Shown: positions 24,711-33,892, counted from the stretch's first letter. The stretch: DNA of 64,000 nt from Variovorax gracilis (GCF_030317115.1 NZ_JASZYF010000023.1:31182-95181), one strand, 5' to 3'. The notes: a model not told the origin generated them from the letters alone. Program-made: numbers and translations.

Positions 24711-27134
24711 ATGGCCAAAAAGCGTCCCACTCCCGCCGATTCCGACATCCTGCCCGCCCGCGCAGCCGCGCGCAACACCGACAGCGCACCCGCCCACCCG
24801 GCGCCCCCCGCGGCCGGTGTCGGCGATCCGCCCACGCAGAAAGCGATCGACACCCAGGGCCTGGCCGCGTCCATGCCCGCCAACACGAACAAGCCGCTGG
24901 AATACGGCGAGGCCCACGCCGCGACGCCACCGATCGGACTCACGGTCAGTGCGGCGTCGCGCTTGCCGGGGGCGAGTTCCTTGTCGGAGGCGAATGCGTC
25001 CGACAAGACCGGCACGGTCGCGCCCGAGGGCGTGAACGCGACCATCGCGCCACTGGACCGCGTGCGCGTGGACGCCACCGGCCAGCGCCTGACCACCAAC
25101 CAGGGCGTGCCGATCGCGGACAACCAGGCCTCGCTCAAGGCCGGCGCGCGAGGCCCGGTCCTGCTGGAAGACTTCATCCTGCGCGAGAAGATCACCCACT
25201 TCGATCACGAACGCATTCCCGAGCGCATCGTGCACGCGCGCGGTTCGGGCGCGCACGGGTTCTTCGAGTGCTACAAGCCGCTGACGCAGTACACCAAGGC
25301 CGCGCCGTTCAAGGAAGCCGGCAAGGTCACGCCCGTCTTCGTGCGCTTTTCGACGGTGGCCGGCGAGCGCGGCTCGAAAGACACCGCGCGCGACGTGCGG
25401 GGCTTTGCGGTGAAGTTCTACACCGACGAAGGCAACTGGGACCTGGTCGGCAACAACATGCCGGTGTTCTTCATCCAGGATGCCATCAAGTTCCCCGACC
25501 TCGTCCATGCGGTCAAGCCGGAGCCTCACCATCAGATGCCGCAGGCGGCCAGCGCGCACGATACGTTCTGGGACTTCGTGTCGCTGATGCCCGAGTCCAC
25601 CCACATGCTGATGTGGCTGATGTCCGACCGCGCGATTCCGCGCAGCTTCCGCATGATGCAGGGGTTCGGCGTTCATACCTTCCGGCTCGTCAATGACGCG
25701 GGGGAATCGGTGCTCGTCAAGTTCCACTGGCAGCCGAAGCTTGGCACGCACTCGCAGGTCTGGGAGGAAGCCGTGAAGGTCTCCGGCGCCGATCCGGACT
25801 TCCATCGCCGCGATCTGTGGGAAGCGATCGAGGCGGGCGAATACCCGGAATGGGAGCTGGGCCTGCAGATCTTCACCGAGGAACAGGCGGACCAGTTCAG
25901 CTTCGACATCCTCGACGCGACCAAGATCATCCCCGAAGAGCTGGTTCCGGTGCAGATCGTCGGGCGCATGGTGCTGAATCGAAACCCGGACAACTTCTTT
26001 GCCGAGACCGAACAGGTGGCCTTCTGCACCGCGCACGTCGTGCCCGGCATCGATTTCACCAACGATCCGCTGCTGGCCGGTCGCATCCACTCGTACGTGG
26101 ACACGCAGATCAGCCGGCTCGGCGGGCCGAACTTCCACGAGCTGCCGATCAACGCGCCGGTCGCGCAGGTGCACAACAACCAGCGCGATGGCATGCATCG
26201 GCAGGCGATCCATCGCGGCCGGGTGGCCTATGAGCCCAACTCGCTGGCGGGCGGCTGCCCGTTCCAGGCCGGCGCCGCGCAAGGGTTCGCGAGCGTCGCC
26301 AGCCGGATCGACGCCAAGGAGAGTGCCGACAAGGTGCGCATCAAGCCGGAGAAATTCGCGGACCACTACACCCAGGCGACGCTCTTCTTCGAGAGCCAGT
26401 CCGAGGTCGAGAAGGTCCACATCGCCAACGCGTTTCGCTTCGAGCTGTCAAAGCTCACCGTGCCGGCGATCCGGCAGCGGATGATCGCCAGCCTCGCGAA
26501 CGCGTCGCCCGCACTGGCCGCGCGAATCGCCGAAGACCTTGGCATGGAGCTGCCGCCGCCCTTGCCCAGGGCGCTCGAAAATCCGGCGCCGCCCGAGGTC
26601 GAGGCCTCCCCGCCGCTGTCACTCCTGGCCCGTCCCGGCGACGGCAGCATTCGCACGCGCAAGGTCGCCATCCTCGTGGCCCAGGGCGTCGAAGGCGCGT
26701 CGATCGGCAAGGCGGTTGCGGCCCTCGTGGGCGCTGGCGCGGTGCCGAGGCTGGTGGGCGCGCGGCTCGGGACCTGCATCGGGGCGGGCGGCGAGAAACT
26801 CGAGGTGGACGCCACGATGGAAAACAGCCCGGGCATGCTGTTCGATGCACTGATCCTGCCGGACGGAGAAGCCGGGGTCGAGGCTCTGGACGCCGATGCC
26901 CATACGCTGGAATTCCTCAGGCTTCAGTACTGGCACTGCAAGCCGATCCTGGCGTTCGGCGCCTCGCAGGCCCTGCTGACCGAGGCGCAGATTCCGATGA
27001 CCTTGCCCGATGGCAGCCCCGACGAAGGCCTGATCCTGGCGAACGCGGCGGACGCCGACGAAGCGGTCGCGGCCTTCATGGTGTCAATGAGCCACCGGCA
27101 CTTCGGGCGGGAGAACGACCCTCCAGTGGCGTGA
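24711..27134 (+). CDS. katE: Large-subunit catalase (HPII type)
   Basis: An 807-residue clade 2 catalase that splits hydrogen peroxide; typically a cytosolic tetramer with modified haem. Visible: distal His175 in RIVHARGSGAHG, Asn248/249 in LVGNNMPVFF, haem-pocket region around RSFRMMQGFGVHTF, and proximal Tyr462 in RIHSYVDTQ. After about residue 640 comes the extra flavodoxin/DJ-1-like domain of large catalases (KVAILVAQGVEGAS, DALILPDGEAG). The N-terminal extension of about 120 residues is Pro/Ala-rich and longer than in E. coli HPII. Stop overlaps the start of the next gene as GTGA. Often RpoS-controlled in relatives. Confidence 0.96.
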   Translation: MAKKRPTPADSDILPARAAARNTDSAPAHPAPPAAGVGDPPTQKAIDTQGLAASMPANTNKPLEYGEAHAATPPIGLTVSAASRLPGASSLSEANASDKTGTVAPEGVNATIAPLDRVRVDATGQRLTTNQGVPIADNQASLKAGARGPVLLEDFILREKITHFDHERIPERIVHARGSGAHGFFECYKPLTQYTKAAPFKEAGKVTPVFVRFSTVAGERGSKDTARDVRGFAVKFYTDEGNWDLVGNNMPVFFIQDAIKFPDLVHAVKPEPHHQMPQAASAHDTFWDFVSLMPESTHMLMWLMSDRAIPRSFRMMQGFGVHTFRLVNDAGESVLVKFHWQPKLGTHSQVWEEAVKVSGADPDFHRRDLWEAIEAGEYPEWELGLQIFTEEQADQFSFDILDATKIIPEELVPVQIVGRMVLNRNPDNFFAETEQVAFCTAHVVPGIDFTNDPLLAGRIHSYVDTQISRLGGPNFHELPINAPVAQVHNNQRDGMHRQAIHRGRVAYEPNSLAGGCPFQAGAAQGFASVASRIDAKESADKVRIKPEKFADHYTQATLFFESQSEVEKVHIANAFRFELSKLTVPAIRQRMIASLANASPALAARIAEDLGMELPPPLPRALENPAPPEVEASPPLSLLARPGDGSIRTRKVAILVAQGVEGASIGKAVAALVGAGAVPRLVGARLGTCIGAGGEKLEVDATMENSPGMLFDALILPDGEAGVEALDADAHTLEFLRLQYWHCKPILAFGASQALLTEAQIPMTLPDGSPDEGLILANAADADEAVAAFMVSMSHRHFGRENDPPVA

Positions 27135-28027
27135 CGGCGGGCCGGGACATGCAGTTTCAGTCTCAATCCAGCTCGGCTTCGCCGCGGGCCCAGCGCTCCC
27201 CGGCGGAGTGGCCTGCGCCGCTCGTGCAGGCGCTGACCGATGTCGCGGCTCGCCATGGTTTCGAGCTCGAAGTGGCGCAGGTCCTGTGGGAGGCGGTGAC
27301 GCTGGGCCAGGGCGGCATGGCGCAGTTCAGCCATCCGACGCTCGGCGGCAGCGGGCAGTGGATGCGCGGCGGCATGCTCATGATCGGCGACATGTTCGAC
27401 CAGGGCCTCAAGGCACGCGTGAATGCGCTGTGCGAGGAACTCGCCGAGCTGTACGCAGCGCATCCGCCCTGGCGCCGGCCGCCGACCGCCGCGACCCCCG
27501 AAGCCGGGGTCGAATGGTGGCCGAAGGAACTGCACGCGCCCTCGAGCAGCGGGGCGCAGAACGGCATCCGCTACGCCTACTTTCCGGCGCAGCACCGCCT
27601 GGCGATCGAACGGGCCGGTGCGGTCGAGCTCTACGACACCGGGGACCATCTGATCGGGGGGGTGTCGCAGCAGCAAGGGGGCCGCGAGTCGCTGACCTTT
27701 GCGAGCCAGCACGGGCCGGTCGCGCTGAGCTCGCTGAAGCGAGTGAACGAGGCCGACGCGTCGGTCGCGCCCACCCCTGCGACGTCCTCGGCCACTTCGA
27801 CCTCCTTGGCCTCTTCGGCCCCTTCAACCCCTTCGGCCGCACCGCGCGGGGACACGGTGCCACCGACAGGCCCCCCCTCGCCTGGCGCACCCGCGCACGC
27901 CCAGGCAGACCGCGCAGCTGCGCACACACTCGACACCATCGAACGCCTCGCGGGCCTGCGCGATCGCGGTGTGCTGACGGAGGCCGATTTCATCGCCAAG
28001 AAGACGGAACTGCTCGGGAGACTCTGA
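27131..28027 (+). CDS. SHOCT-domain protein coupled to katE
   Basis: A 298-residue protein starting at GTG in a GTGA overlap with the katE stop (an internal ATG at 27149 is the alternative). Three parts: a helical N-domain (about 20-110), a middle repeat unit (about 120-205: EWWPKELHAPSSSGAQNGIRY, AYFPAQHRLAIER, YDTGDHLIGG), a Thr/Ser/Pro linker, and a C-terminal SHOCT motif (LRDRGVLTEADFIAKKTELL). SHOCT domains are short oligomerisation or DNA-linked segments of unclear role. The middle unit is repeated as the next gene. A catalase-linked function is inferred from coupling. Confidence 0.83.
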   Translation: MTAGRDMQFQSQSSSASPRAQRSPAEWPAPLVQALTDVAARHGFELEVAQVLWEAVTLGQGGMAQFSHPTLGGSGQWMRGGMLMIGDMFDQGLKARVNALCEELAELYAAHPPWRRPPTAATPEAGVEWWPKELHAPSSSGAQNGIRYAYFPAQHRLAIERAGAVELYDTGDHLIGGVSQQQGGRESLTFASQHGPVALSSLKRVNEADASVAPTPATSSATSTSLASSAPSTPSAAPRGDTVPPTGPPSPGAPAHAQADRAAAHTLDTIERLAGLRDRGVLTEADFIAKKTELLGRL

Positions 28028-28083
28028 TGGAACCAATGAAGCCCATGGAACCGATGGAACCGATGAAGCCGATGAAGCCCATG
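28027..28083 (+). repeat. Tandem 9-base repeat encoding Met-Glu/Lys-Pro
   Basis: Six consecutive units of ATGGAACCN or ATGAAGCCN fill the first 18 codons, followed by another ATG. The array provides seven in-frame start codons and could change length by slippage. Confidence 0.65.
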
Positions 28084-28341
28084 GCGGGGGCGGCCTTGGA
28101 CTGGTGGCCTGCGAGCCTTGGCAGTCCGGCCAGCTCGGGTGCGCAGGACGGCTGGCGCTATGCGTTCTTTCCTCAGGCGCGGCGGCTCGTGATGGAACGG
28201 GACGGCAGGGTGACCCAGTACGACACCGGGGACCATGCCATCAACGGCGTCAGCCAGCGCCAGGACGGCAGCGCCGAGGGACCGGTCTTCACCAGCCAGC
28301 ATGGAACGGTGGACCTGGCGTCGCTGGATCCCCTGGCCTGA
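28027..28341 (+). CDS. Paralogue of the preceding protein's middle domain
   Basis: A 104-residue protein whose ATG shares one base with the previous stop (TGATG). After an unusual Met-Glu/Lys-Pro repeat head it aligns with the middle unit of the preceding protein: DWWPASLGSPASSGAQDGWRY against its counterpart, then AFFPQARRLVMERDG, YDTGDHAINGVSQ and FTSQHGTVDLASL. So this is a domain duplication standing as a separate gene. Function unknown. Confidence 0.8.
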   Translation: MEPMKPMEPMEPMKPMKPMAGAALDWWPASLGSPASSGAQDGWRYAFFPQARRLVMERDGRVTQYDTGDHAINGVSQRQDGSAEGPVFTSQHGTVDLASLDPLA

Positions 28342-28462
28342 GAGGCGGTCGCCTCGTGATCGGTATGGAGCGGGGGGCCGGCTTGTGCATGGGGCGTCCG
28401 CTGACATTCGGTCACCTCGCGTACACCAAGAATCAAGCGACCAATCTCTCCAGGGGGTCGTC

Positions 28463-28744
28463 ATGTTCGACAGCTACAAGGACAGCATTCAAGCCTATTG
28501 CGAGGAAGCGGGCATTGAAGTGCCTGTCGGTTTCGGACGGCATGTGACCGGCCGCTACGCGGCCATCGACGAGGAGTCGTCGCCGCCCAAGCTCGTCGCG
28601 ACGACCTGGCCGAACCGCAAGGACGCGGTGAACTACCTGCTGAGCCTCGACGCCGGCAGCCGGGTGCGCATTCTCGATTTCAAGGATCGCTACGAACTCA
28701 CCTTCGACGGCAAGGCGAGCCTGCTCAGGGATGGCTCATTCTGA
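28463..28744 (+). CDS. Hypothetical protein (93 aa)
   Basis: Compact alpha/beta protein: FDSYKDSIQAYCEEAGIEVPV, then ATTWPNRKDAVNYLLSLD, then short strands VRILDFKDRYELTFDG. No signal or membrane segment. The ATG follows CAGGGGG. Located 121 bases after the previous gene; it may be independent. Family not recognised. Confidence 0.68.
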   Translation: MFDSYKDSIQAYCEEAGIEVPVGFGRHVTGRYAAIDEESSPPKLVATTWPNRKDAVNYLLSLDAGSRVRILDFKDRYELTFDGKASLLRDGSF

Positions 28745-28960
28745 GAGCCGGGCGCGCGCTCACCGAGACCCCCTGCCTCTTTCGCGCGCACCGCGTTGCA
28801 GACCAAGCCTGGAGCGGCACGCGGCGGTTCTTCACGATGTTGTCCACAGCTCTGTCCACGGCGACAGTGGAAAAGTCCGCGCACGGCAGCCGCGCGAGTT
28901 GTTCCACCACGCAGATCGCACGGCAGCTTCCGCGGAGGGGTGGTTGCGCGCGAGTTTGCG
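28745..28960. other. Intergenic region with near-DnaA box
   Basis: 216 bases between convergent genes. TTGTCCACA at 28840-28848 differs from a DnaA box by one base and is followed by a second partial copy (CTGTCCACG). No hairpin with a T run seen. Confidence 0.35.
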
Positions 28961-30163
28961 CTATCTGGCGCACTCAACGATGGCGAACTCCACCCGGCGA
29001 TCCAGGGCGTCCACGACATCATCGGTGCCGCTGCCGACCAGGTTCAGCCGCGACCCCATGCCCTTGGCCCGCGTGCGCTCCGACAATTCGGCGGCGTCGG
29101 CGATGAGCCGCTGCCTGATGTACTGCGCGCGGCGCAACGACAGAGAGTCGTTCACGCCCTCGGGTCCCGTCTTGCTGGAGTGGCCGACGATGTCCATGCA
29201 CGTGCGCGCATCGGCCGCTTGGCGCGCAATCTGGCGCAGCCACATGCGGTACGCACTGGTGACGCGCGGATCCGACCAGAAGTCGGTGGTGCCAGGGTTG
29301 AACAGGAACTTCACGCCCAGCTGGTTGTGAGCGATGCCGTACGCCACCACGCGCCCGAAGGCTTCCTCTGCCTCGGCCGACTGGCCGAGCTTGAGGGTGG
29401 TCAGATAGATCCCGTTGAGCACCTTGATCTGGTCACCGCCCGGCGTCGCCGCGGCCCTGCGGTATTGGGCGAGCGCCTCGCGAAAACGCCCCGTGTTGTA
29501 GAGCTGGGTGGCGTCGTTCACCATCGTGGCCGTTGCGATGTGGGCGAGGTAGGTCGCATCGGCCCTCTGGCCGGGCGCGGAACTGCTGGTGCGCACGAGC
29601 CCCTCGATCACGTCGTCCTTCACCAGCACGGGACTGTCGCGATAGTAGGCCAGCGGTGTCATGTCGACCTCGTCCTTGCGAGCCAGGGTGGATGCCTGGG
29701 CAGCGATGGTGCCGCCCTTCAGCTCCACCAGTGCGAGCTGGATGCGCACGCCGGCGTCTTCTCGCGACAGCGAGCCGGCGAGGAGGTACTGGGCGCGCGA
29801 CAGATTGGCCGCCTTGAAGGGGACGATCTCGAACTGCCGGAACGCCGCGGCGATCTGCGCGGCGACGGCACGATCGAGTCGCTGCGTGCCGGCGGTCTGC
29901 TGCCCGCTCGCGGCGTCCAGGGTGGGGTCGACCACGATGATGCGCCTGTCTCCAGGCGCGGCGGCCGCAGCGGGCAGGGCGGGCGCCGCGCTCGCGTGGC
30001 GCAGCAAGGCATCCGTGGCCTTGACGACCGCCTGGTCGAAAGACTGCACCTCGTCGCTGCGAAAGGAGGTCGCGCAGCCGCCAAGGCCGATGGCCAGGAG
30101 TGCGCCGAGGAGAAGGTGGAACCAGAAATGCGAGGTGGTGGGGGCGCGGCGATCTATTTGCAT
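28961..30163 (-). CDS. Lipoprotein with OmpA-type C-terminal domain
   Basis: A 400-residue lipoprotein: signal ending in lipobox LGGC (HLLLGALLAIGLGGCATS). A middle region resembles CsgG/curli-assembly-type or FlgO-like lipoproteins (RIIVVDPTLDAASG, YLLAGSLSREDAG), followed by TPR-like helices. The C-terminal OmpA-like peptidoglycan-binding part contains DIVGHSSKTGPEGVNDSLSLRRAQYI and a closing strand. It probably anchors to outer membrane and wall. Its start overlaps the end of the Ser/Thr kinase gene by ten bases, so the two are coupled and probably function together. Confidence 0.88.
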   Translation of the reverse strand: MQIDRRAPTTSHFWFHLLLGALLAIGLGGCATSFRSDEVQSFDQAVVKATDALLRHASAAPALPAAAAAPGDRRIIVVDPTLDAASGQQTAGTQRLDRAVAAQIAAAFRQFEIVPFKAANLSRAQYLLAGSLSREDAGVRIQLALVELKGGTIAAQASTLARKDEVDMTPLAYYRDSPVLVKDDVIEGLVRTSSSAPGQRADATYLAHIATATMVNDATQLYNTGRFREALAQYRRAAATPGGDQIKVLNGIYLTTLKLGQSAEAEEAFGRVVAYGIAHNQLGVKFLFNPGTTDFWSDPRVTSAYRMWLRQIARQAADARTCMDIVGHSSKTGPEGVNDSLSLRRAQYIRQRLIADAAELSERTRAKGMGSRLNLVGSGTDDVVDALDRRVEFAIVECAR

Positions 30164-31845
30164 CGAGATTTCTGAAAGGCAGCTTCTTCTGGATTGAGCG
30201 GTTCCAGAGAAGACTTCAGAACGAGGTCGCTGCATCTCGGTGGCCGGGCCGTCTGGTTGTAGGACGACGTGGTTTCCGCCTCATGGGAAAGTGTGCGGTT
30301 TTTCTCGGATGCCCTGGTCACGAGTTCGGCCGGCGCAGCCGCGGGCGGCGGCGCCGTGGCGCGCCTCGGGCCCGCGACGCGCGCGGGCGAAACCGCCGCC
30401 GGTGGCTGCACAGCAGCCAAGGTCGGCCGCTCCTGCGCCACGGCCGCGCGCGCCGTCGTGGCTGCGGGCGCCGCGACGGGTGCAGGCGCCGGGACGGGCG
30501 CTGGCTTCTCCGCGGCGGGCATGGCGATGTGCGCGGCGGTCGCCGGGCCTGCATCGGTGGGCACCGCCGCCGCCGATGGCGCCGCGGTCGCTCGCGCCCC
30601 CTCGGACGGGGTCCACGCCTGCCAGCTCGCCCCTATCACGGCGGCCACGCTCAACATCACGGCCACGAGTACGGCATAGCGGTTGCGTCCGGCCCGGGAA
30701 ACGACAGGGGCGCCAAGCGTCGCTTCCGCTGCCGCTGTGGCGGGCATCGCTTCGGCTTGAGGCGGCTCGGGCGCCTCGGTCCGGGGCCGGGCCTCGCCGT
30801 CGAGCAGCGCGCGGAATGCCGCCACGTCCTGCGGTCGCGCCTCGGGGCGCACCGCGAGGGCCGCATCGATGGCGCGCAGGAAGCCTTCGCTGCAGTACCC
30901 GGCGTGCGAGACCGCCAGTGGCGGCAGCGGGTCGTTCACGACACGCACCACCGAGGCGATCGGCGGGCGGCCGGTGATGGCGTAGTGCACCACGCCCGCC
31001 AGCGCATACAGGTCGGTCCAGGCCCCTTGCAGCATGGTGCCGCCGTACTGCTCCACGGGCGCGAAGCCGGGCTTCAGCATGGTGGTGAGCACCTGCGTTC
31101 GATCGTTGATCACATGCCGGGCTGCGCCGAAGTCCAGCAGCAACGGACCGCTGGCCGTCAGCAGGATGTTGTCCGGCGAGATGTCGCGGTGATAGCACTG
31201 CTCGGCATGCATCACGGCGAGCGCGTCGAGCAGCGGGTCCAGCCATTCACGCAACAGGGCTTCGGGCGCGCGCGTCCCGAGCTGGGACAGCGCAGTCTTG
31301 AGCGTGGGGCCCTGGTAGTACGGCATGGCCATGTAGGCCGTGCCGTTGGCTTCCCAGTAGCGGAACACCTTGACGAGCGCGGGATGGTCGAAGCGCGCCA
31401 AAAGGCGGGCTTCATTGACGAAACTCTTCAAGCCCGCATCGAAGGTCTCCCGCTGCTGCTCGGAGCGCATCGAGACCTCCATCGAGACGCCGCGCACCGC
31501 CAGCGACGACGGCATGTACTCCTTGATCGCGACGTGGCGCTCGAGCGCGAGATCCCAGGCCAGATAGACGATGCCGAATCCGCCCTCGCCGATCTGGCGC
31601 AGGATCCGAAACCCTTCGATCTCGGTGCCGGTCGGAAGCGCATGGATCGAGTCCAGGCGGCTCGCGCGCGCATCGGCGTCCCTGCTGCGCGGCGTCAACT
31701 CGGTCTTGACGTAGGGCATGGTCTTCCCTTCGTCGAACGGTTCGATGAGCGATGCATCCGCACTCGGGAGGGCGGTAACGCATTGCATGCAGAATTTGGC
31801 CGCGGGGCGATTGGCCGTGCCGCAGGCCGGACAAATCGCCGCCAT
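30154..31845 (-). CDS. Membrane Ser/Thr protein kinase with N-terminal zinc ribbon
   Basis: A 563-residue kinase. Zinc ribbon at 1-25 (CPACGTANRPAAKFCMQC). Kinase domain about 85-335: glycine loop GEGGFG, Lys108 in VAIKEYMP, catalytic Asp221 in YHRDISPDN, DFGAARH, and PGFAPVEQYGG in the activation region. One transmembrane helix (YAVLVAVMLSVAAVIGASW, about 395-415), then an Ala/Pro-rich periplasmic segment of 150 residues. This layout is typical of eukaryotic-like kinases near type VI or envelope systems. Translationally coupled to an OmpA-like lipoprotein that could be its periplasmic partner. The start is at the zinc ribbon; the long upstream extension is noncoding. Confidence 0.92.
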   Translation of the reverse strand: MAAICPACGTANRPAAKFCMQCVTALPSADASLIEPFDEGKTMPYVKTELTPRSRDADARASRLDSIHALPTGTEIEGFRILRQIGEGGFGIVYLAWDLALERHVAIKEYMPSSLAVRGVSMEVSMRSEQQRETFDAGLKSFVNEARLLARFDHPALVKVFRYWEANGTAYMAMPYYQGPTLKTALSQLGTRAPEALLREWLDPLLDALAVMHAEQCYHRDISPDNILLTASGPLLLDFGAARHVINDRTQVLTTMLKPGFAPVEQYGGTMLQGAWTDLYALAGVVHYAITGRPPIASVVRVVNDPLPPLAVSHAGYCSEGFLRAIDAALAVRPEARPQDVAAFRALLDGEARPRTEAPEPPQAEAMPATAAAEATLGAPVVSRAGRNRYAVLVAVMLSVAAVIGASWQAWTPSEGARATAAPSAAAVPTDAGPATAAHIAMPAAEKPAPVPAPAPVAAPAATTARAAVAQERPTLAAVQPPAAVSPARVAGPRRATAPPPAAAPAELVTRASEKNRTLSHEAETTSSYNQTARPPRCSDLVLKSSLEPLNPEEAAFQKSRCK

Positions 31846-32018
31846 CGAAAGTGTGCTCCTGGAGAGTCTTGGACCGTGTCGCGTGGACTGCGCACTGTAC
31901 GCGCGCGCAGCGCCTTGCGTGAGCTCGAACTCTGTCGACCGTGAGGTAAGTCGCAAAAGCCCAGCGTTCCACGTCGCTGTCAAAGCGGTCGGGTCGTCCG
32001 GCTCGGGACAATCGCCGC

Positions 32019-32441
32019 ATGGCTGACCTACACAACGAAGCGAACCCGGCAAGACACGACCCGGCATCGGAAAAGAAGATGCGACTCGAGCGCGCGTTGA
32101 GGGAACTGGACCTGATCCTCGGCAGCGCGGACGATCGGGCCGAGGTGCCGTACTACGGACCGACCTTGCTCGCATCGATGAGCGCGAAGGACCAATCGAT
32201 GGCACTGCACGCAGAGCAGGCCCGGTACGAGAAGAATCCGGAAGACTCGGCGATCCACTTCTGCATCACCTCCGCGATCGCGCTGCTGGAGGTGAGTCAG
32301 GCGCTGCTGAACCAGTCGGCCGATCCGACGCCGCAAGAGCGCGAGCGCCAATGGCGGACGCTGGTGGCCTATACCAAGACCGCAGGGCGCTCGGCCTATC
32401 GCGCCGCATCGATCCTCACGGACAACGCGCCGGCGCACTGA
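32019..32441 (+). CDS. Hypothetical helical protein (140 aa)
   Basis: Soluble, mostly helical protein (MRLERALRELDLILGSADDRAEV, then SMALHAEQARYEKNPEDSA and a long helix from IHFCITSAIALLEVS). Divergent from the kinase gene, with 173 bases between the starts. No domain is recognised. Composition and codon use look like a genuine gene. Confidence 0.65.
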   Translation: MADLHNEANPARHDPASEKKMRLERALRELDLILGSADDRAEVPYYGPTLLASMSAKDQSMALHAEQARYEKNPEDSAIHFCITSAIALLEVSQALLNQSADPTPQERERQWRTLVAYTKTAGRSAYRAASILTDNAPAH

Positions 32442-32548
32442 GCCAGATCCGGCGAGGTAGGACAGGGCCTGCACGCGTCGCAGACTTCGGCTGAATTTCG
32501 ATCTGCGCGCCGACCTCCATATTCGCTGGCTTTGATCTCGGGCGAACG

Positions 32549-32905
32549 ATGATTTCCCAGCTTTTGAGCCGACTGCGCAGCCGACTTGCCACGTTGTTTC
32601 GTCCATCGCTCCGACCGCATGCGGCGGAAGCCTCGCTGCCCGCGCGCGCGACACCCTCCGCGAGCCCTTCGGGCGCCACCGCCCCCGCCCTGCGTTCGCC
32701 CGAGGAGGTGAGAGCCGGCCTGGCGCGGCTTCGCGCGAGTGCGAAGGAGCGGCATGCGGCCGTGGCGATCCAGCGGCAGGAGACGTTCGACGACTCGGTC
32801 TTTGCGAACTTCGTCGCGCCTGCGGGACCTTCAGCCCCGTTGGAGCCTCAGGACGACTATCCCAGGACCGTGCACCTGCCTCGGACGCCGAAGACGAAGC
32901 GCTAG
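32549..32905 (+). CDS. Hypothetical basic protein (118 aa)
   Basis: N-terminal amphipathic stretch (MISQLLSRLRSRLATLFR), an Ala/Pro/Ser linker and an Arg-rich helix (SPEEVRAGLARLRASAKERH). No signal peptide. The ATG at 32549 lacks a strong ribosome site. Codon bias is consistent with coding. Function unknown. Confidence 0.55.
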   Translation: MISQLLSRLRSRLATLFRPSLRPHAAEASLPARATPSASPSGATAPALRSPEEVRAGLARLRASAKERHAAVAIQRQETFDDSVFANFVAPAGPSAPLEPQDDYPRTVHLPRTPKTKR

Positions 32906-33760
32906 ATGGCAAGCTGAAAGTACCGGGACGACGCGGTCCGGCCCAGGTTCACGTCGGCGACAGGCTGCACCGGATTCCCGCGCCGGGCCTTCTGTAGAAC
33001 CGGACGGCAAGCGAAGATCGGTGCACAGTGATCGCCTTGAGCATTGGGACGAAGCGACCGGTGCGGTACGTTGGCGAACGGCGACGCGTGGCCGCCTGCG
33101 GCGTGAAGCCCATCGCTGCAAAGCGACCTTGCCGCAGGGGCACTCAAGTTGTGGGCGGCGCTGTCGCGAGGCTCCCTTCGCGGCAGGACGAGCTTCGGGT
33201 CTGTCAAGCGTCGCGGCGTGCGTCTTGTTGCCAGAAACTTCGATGCTTGCTTGCCCGACGAAGCCAAGCCATTCCCTCATTCGGGTGCGCTTCGCGCCGC
33301 GCGCCATGTCGCCGCCGCATATCCATCTTGAAGCGTGTCAGGTCGTCGTACGGAAGGGCACGTGGTGGGTTGGCTCCGGGCCGAAGTCCCGCAAGGGACG
33401 GGGCCAAAGCCGGGGAGGGTGATCGTCCAGATTTCCGGCATTGGTCGCCGTGGCACCCAGCTGGTCGATGAAGCCGGCTATACGAAACAACGGTGCAGTC
33501 GGGTTGAAGCGCGGCAGCGCGCGCCTGTGAGCGTGAACTCACGCTCCGACCGTGAAGCCCGTGCGGCGCAGGACCCGGGACGGGCCCGCGAGCAGGGCCT
33601 GACCGCGTTCGTCGGCATGCACGAAAGGACATCCACGCCGAGTTTCTCTCGAGCCCCGGGCTCCTGAGGCCGTGGCGACCGTCAGGTGGCTGTCGTCGCT
33701 TTGCGTTGCGCCGCGTCGCGCCTGTGCGTTGGCGCTTCTATCTCGCAAGCTTTTCTATCG

Positions 33761-33788
33761 TTGCTTGTTCTTGGAATAGGTTTAGGCT
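33761..33788 (+). promoter_or_regulatory. Candidate sigma-70 promoter for a small RNA
   Basis: TTGCTT at 33761-33766, a 16-base spacer, and TAGGCT at 33783-33788. Both hexamers are imperfect. A start near 33795 would give a transcript of about 98 bases ending at the terminator at 33892. Confidence 0.35.
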
Positions 33789-33794
33789 GGGTTC

Positions 33795-33892
33795 GCTGTG
33801 TGTGCGGCCGCCCTCTCTCCATGGCACGTCTCCTCGTCGCACCGCCTCCGTAACAGGCTCACAGCATTAGGCCCGCAGAGCGGGCCTTTTTT
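33795..33892 (+). ncRNA. Candidate trans-acting small RNA
   Basis: A segment of about 98 bases between a promoter-like sequence and a strong intrinsic terminator, with no reading frame. It contains several unpaired-looking C/U-rich runs (CCCTCTCTCC, GTCTCCTCG, CCGCCTCCG) that could pair with ribosome binding sites, as many Hfq-type RNAs do. It matches no family I recognise. Confidence 0.35.
33870..33892 (+). terminator. Strong intrinsic terminator
   Basis: Stem GGCCCGC / GCGGGCC with a 3-base loop, immediately followed by six T. It is the only textbook terminator noticed in the window, and no protein gene ends just upstream of it. Confidence 0.85.

Noticed and set aside
24279..26420. 713-codon minus-strand frame opposite katE
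   Set aside because: Antisense shadow of a canonical catalase.
30100..31944. 614-codon plus-strand frame opposite the kinase gene
   Set aside because: Antisense shadow; the kinase has all signature motifs.
33335..33667. 110-codon plus-strand frame in the gene-poor stretch
   Set aside because: Random-looking composition and no start signal; not enough to call a gene.
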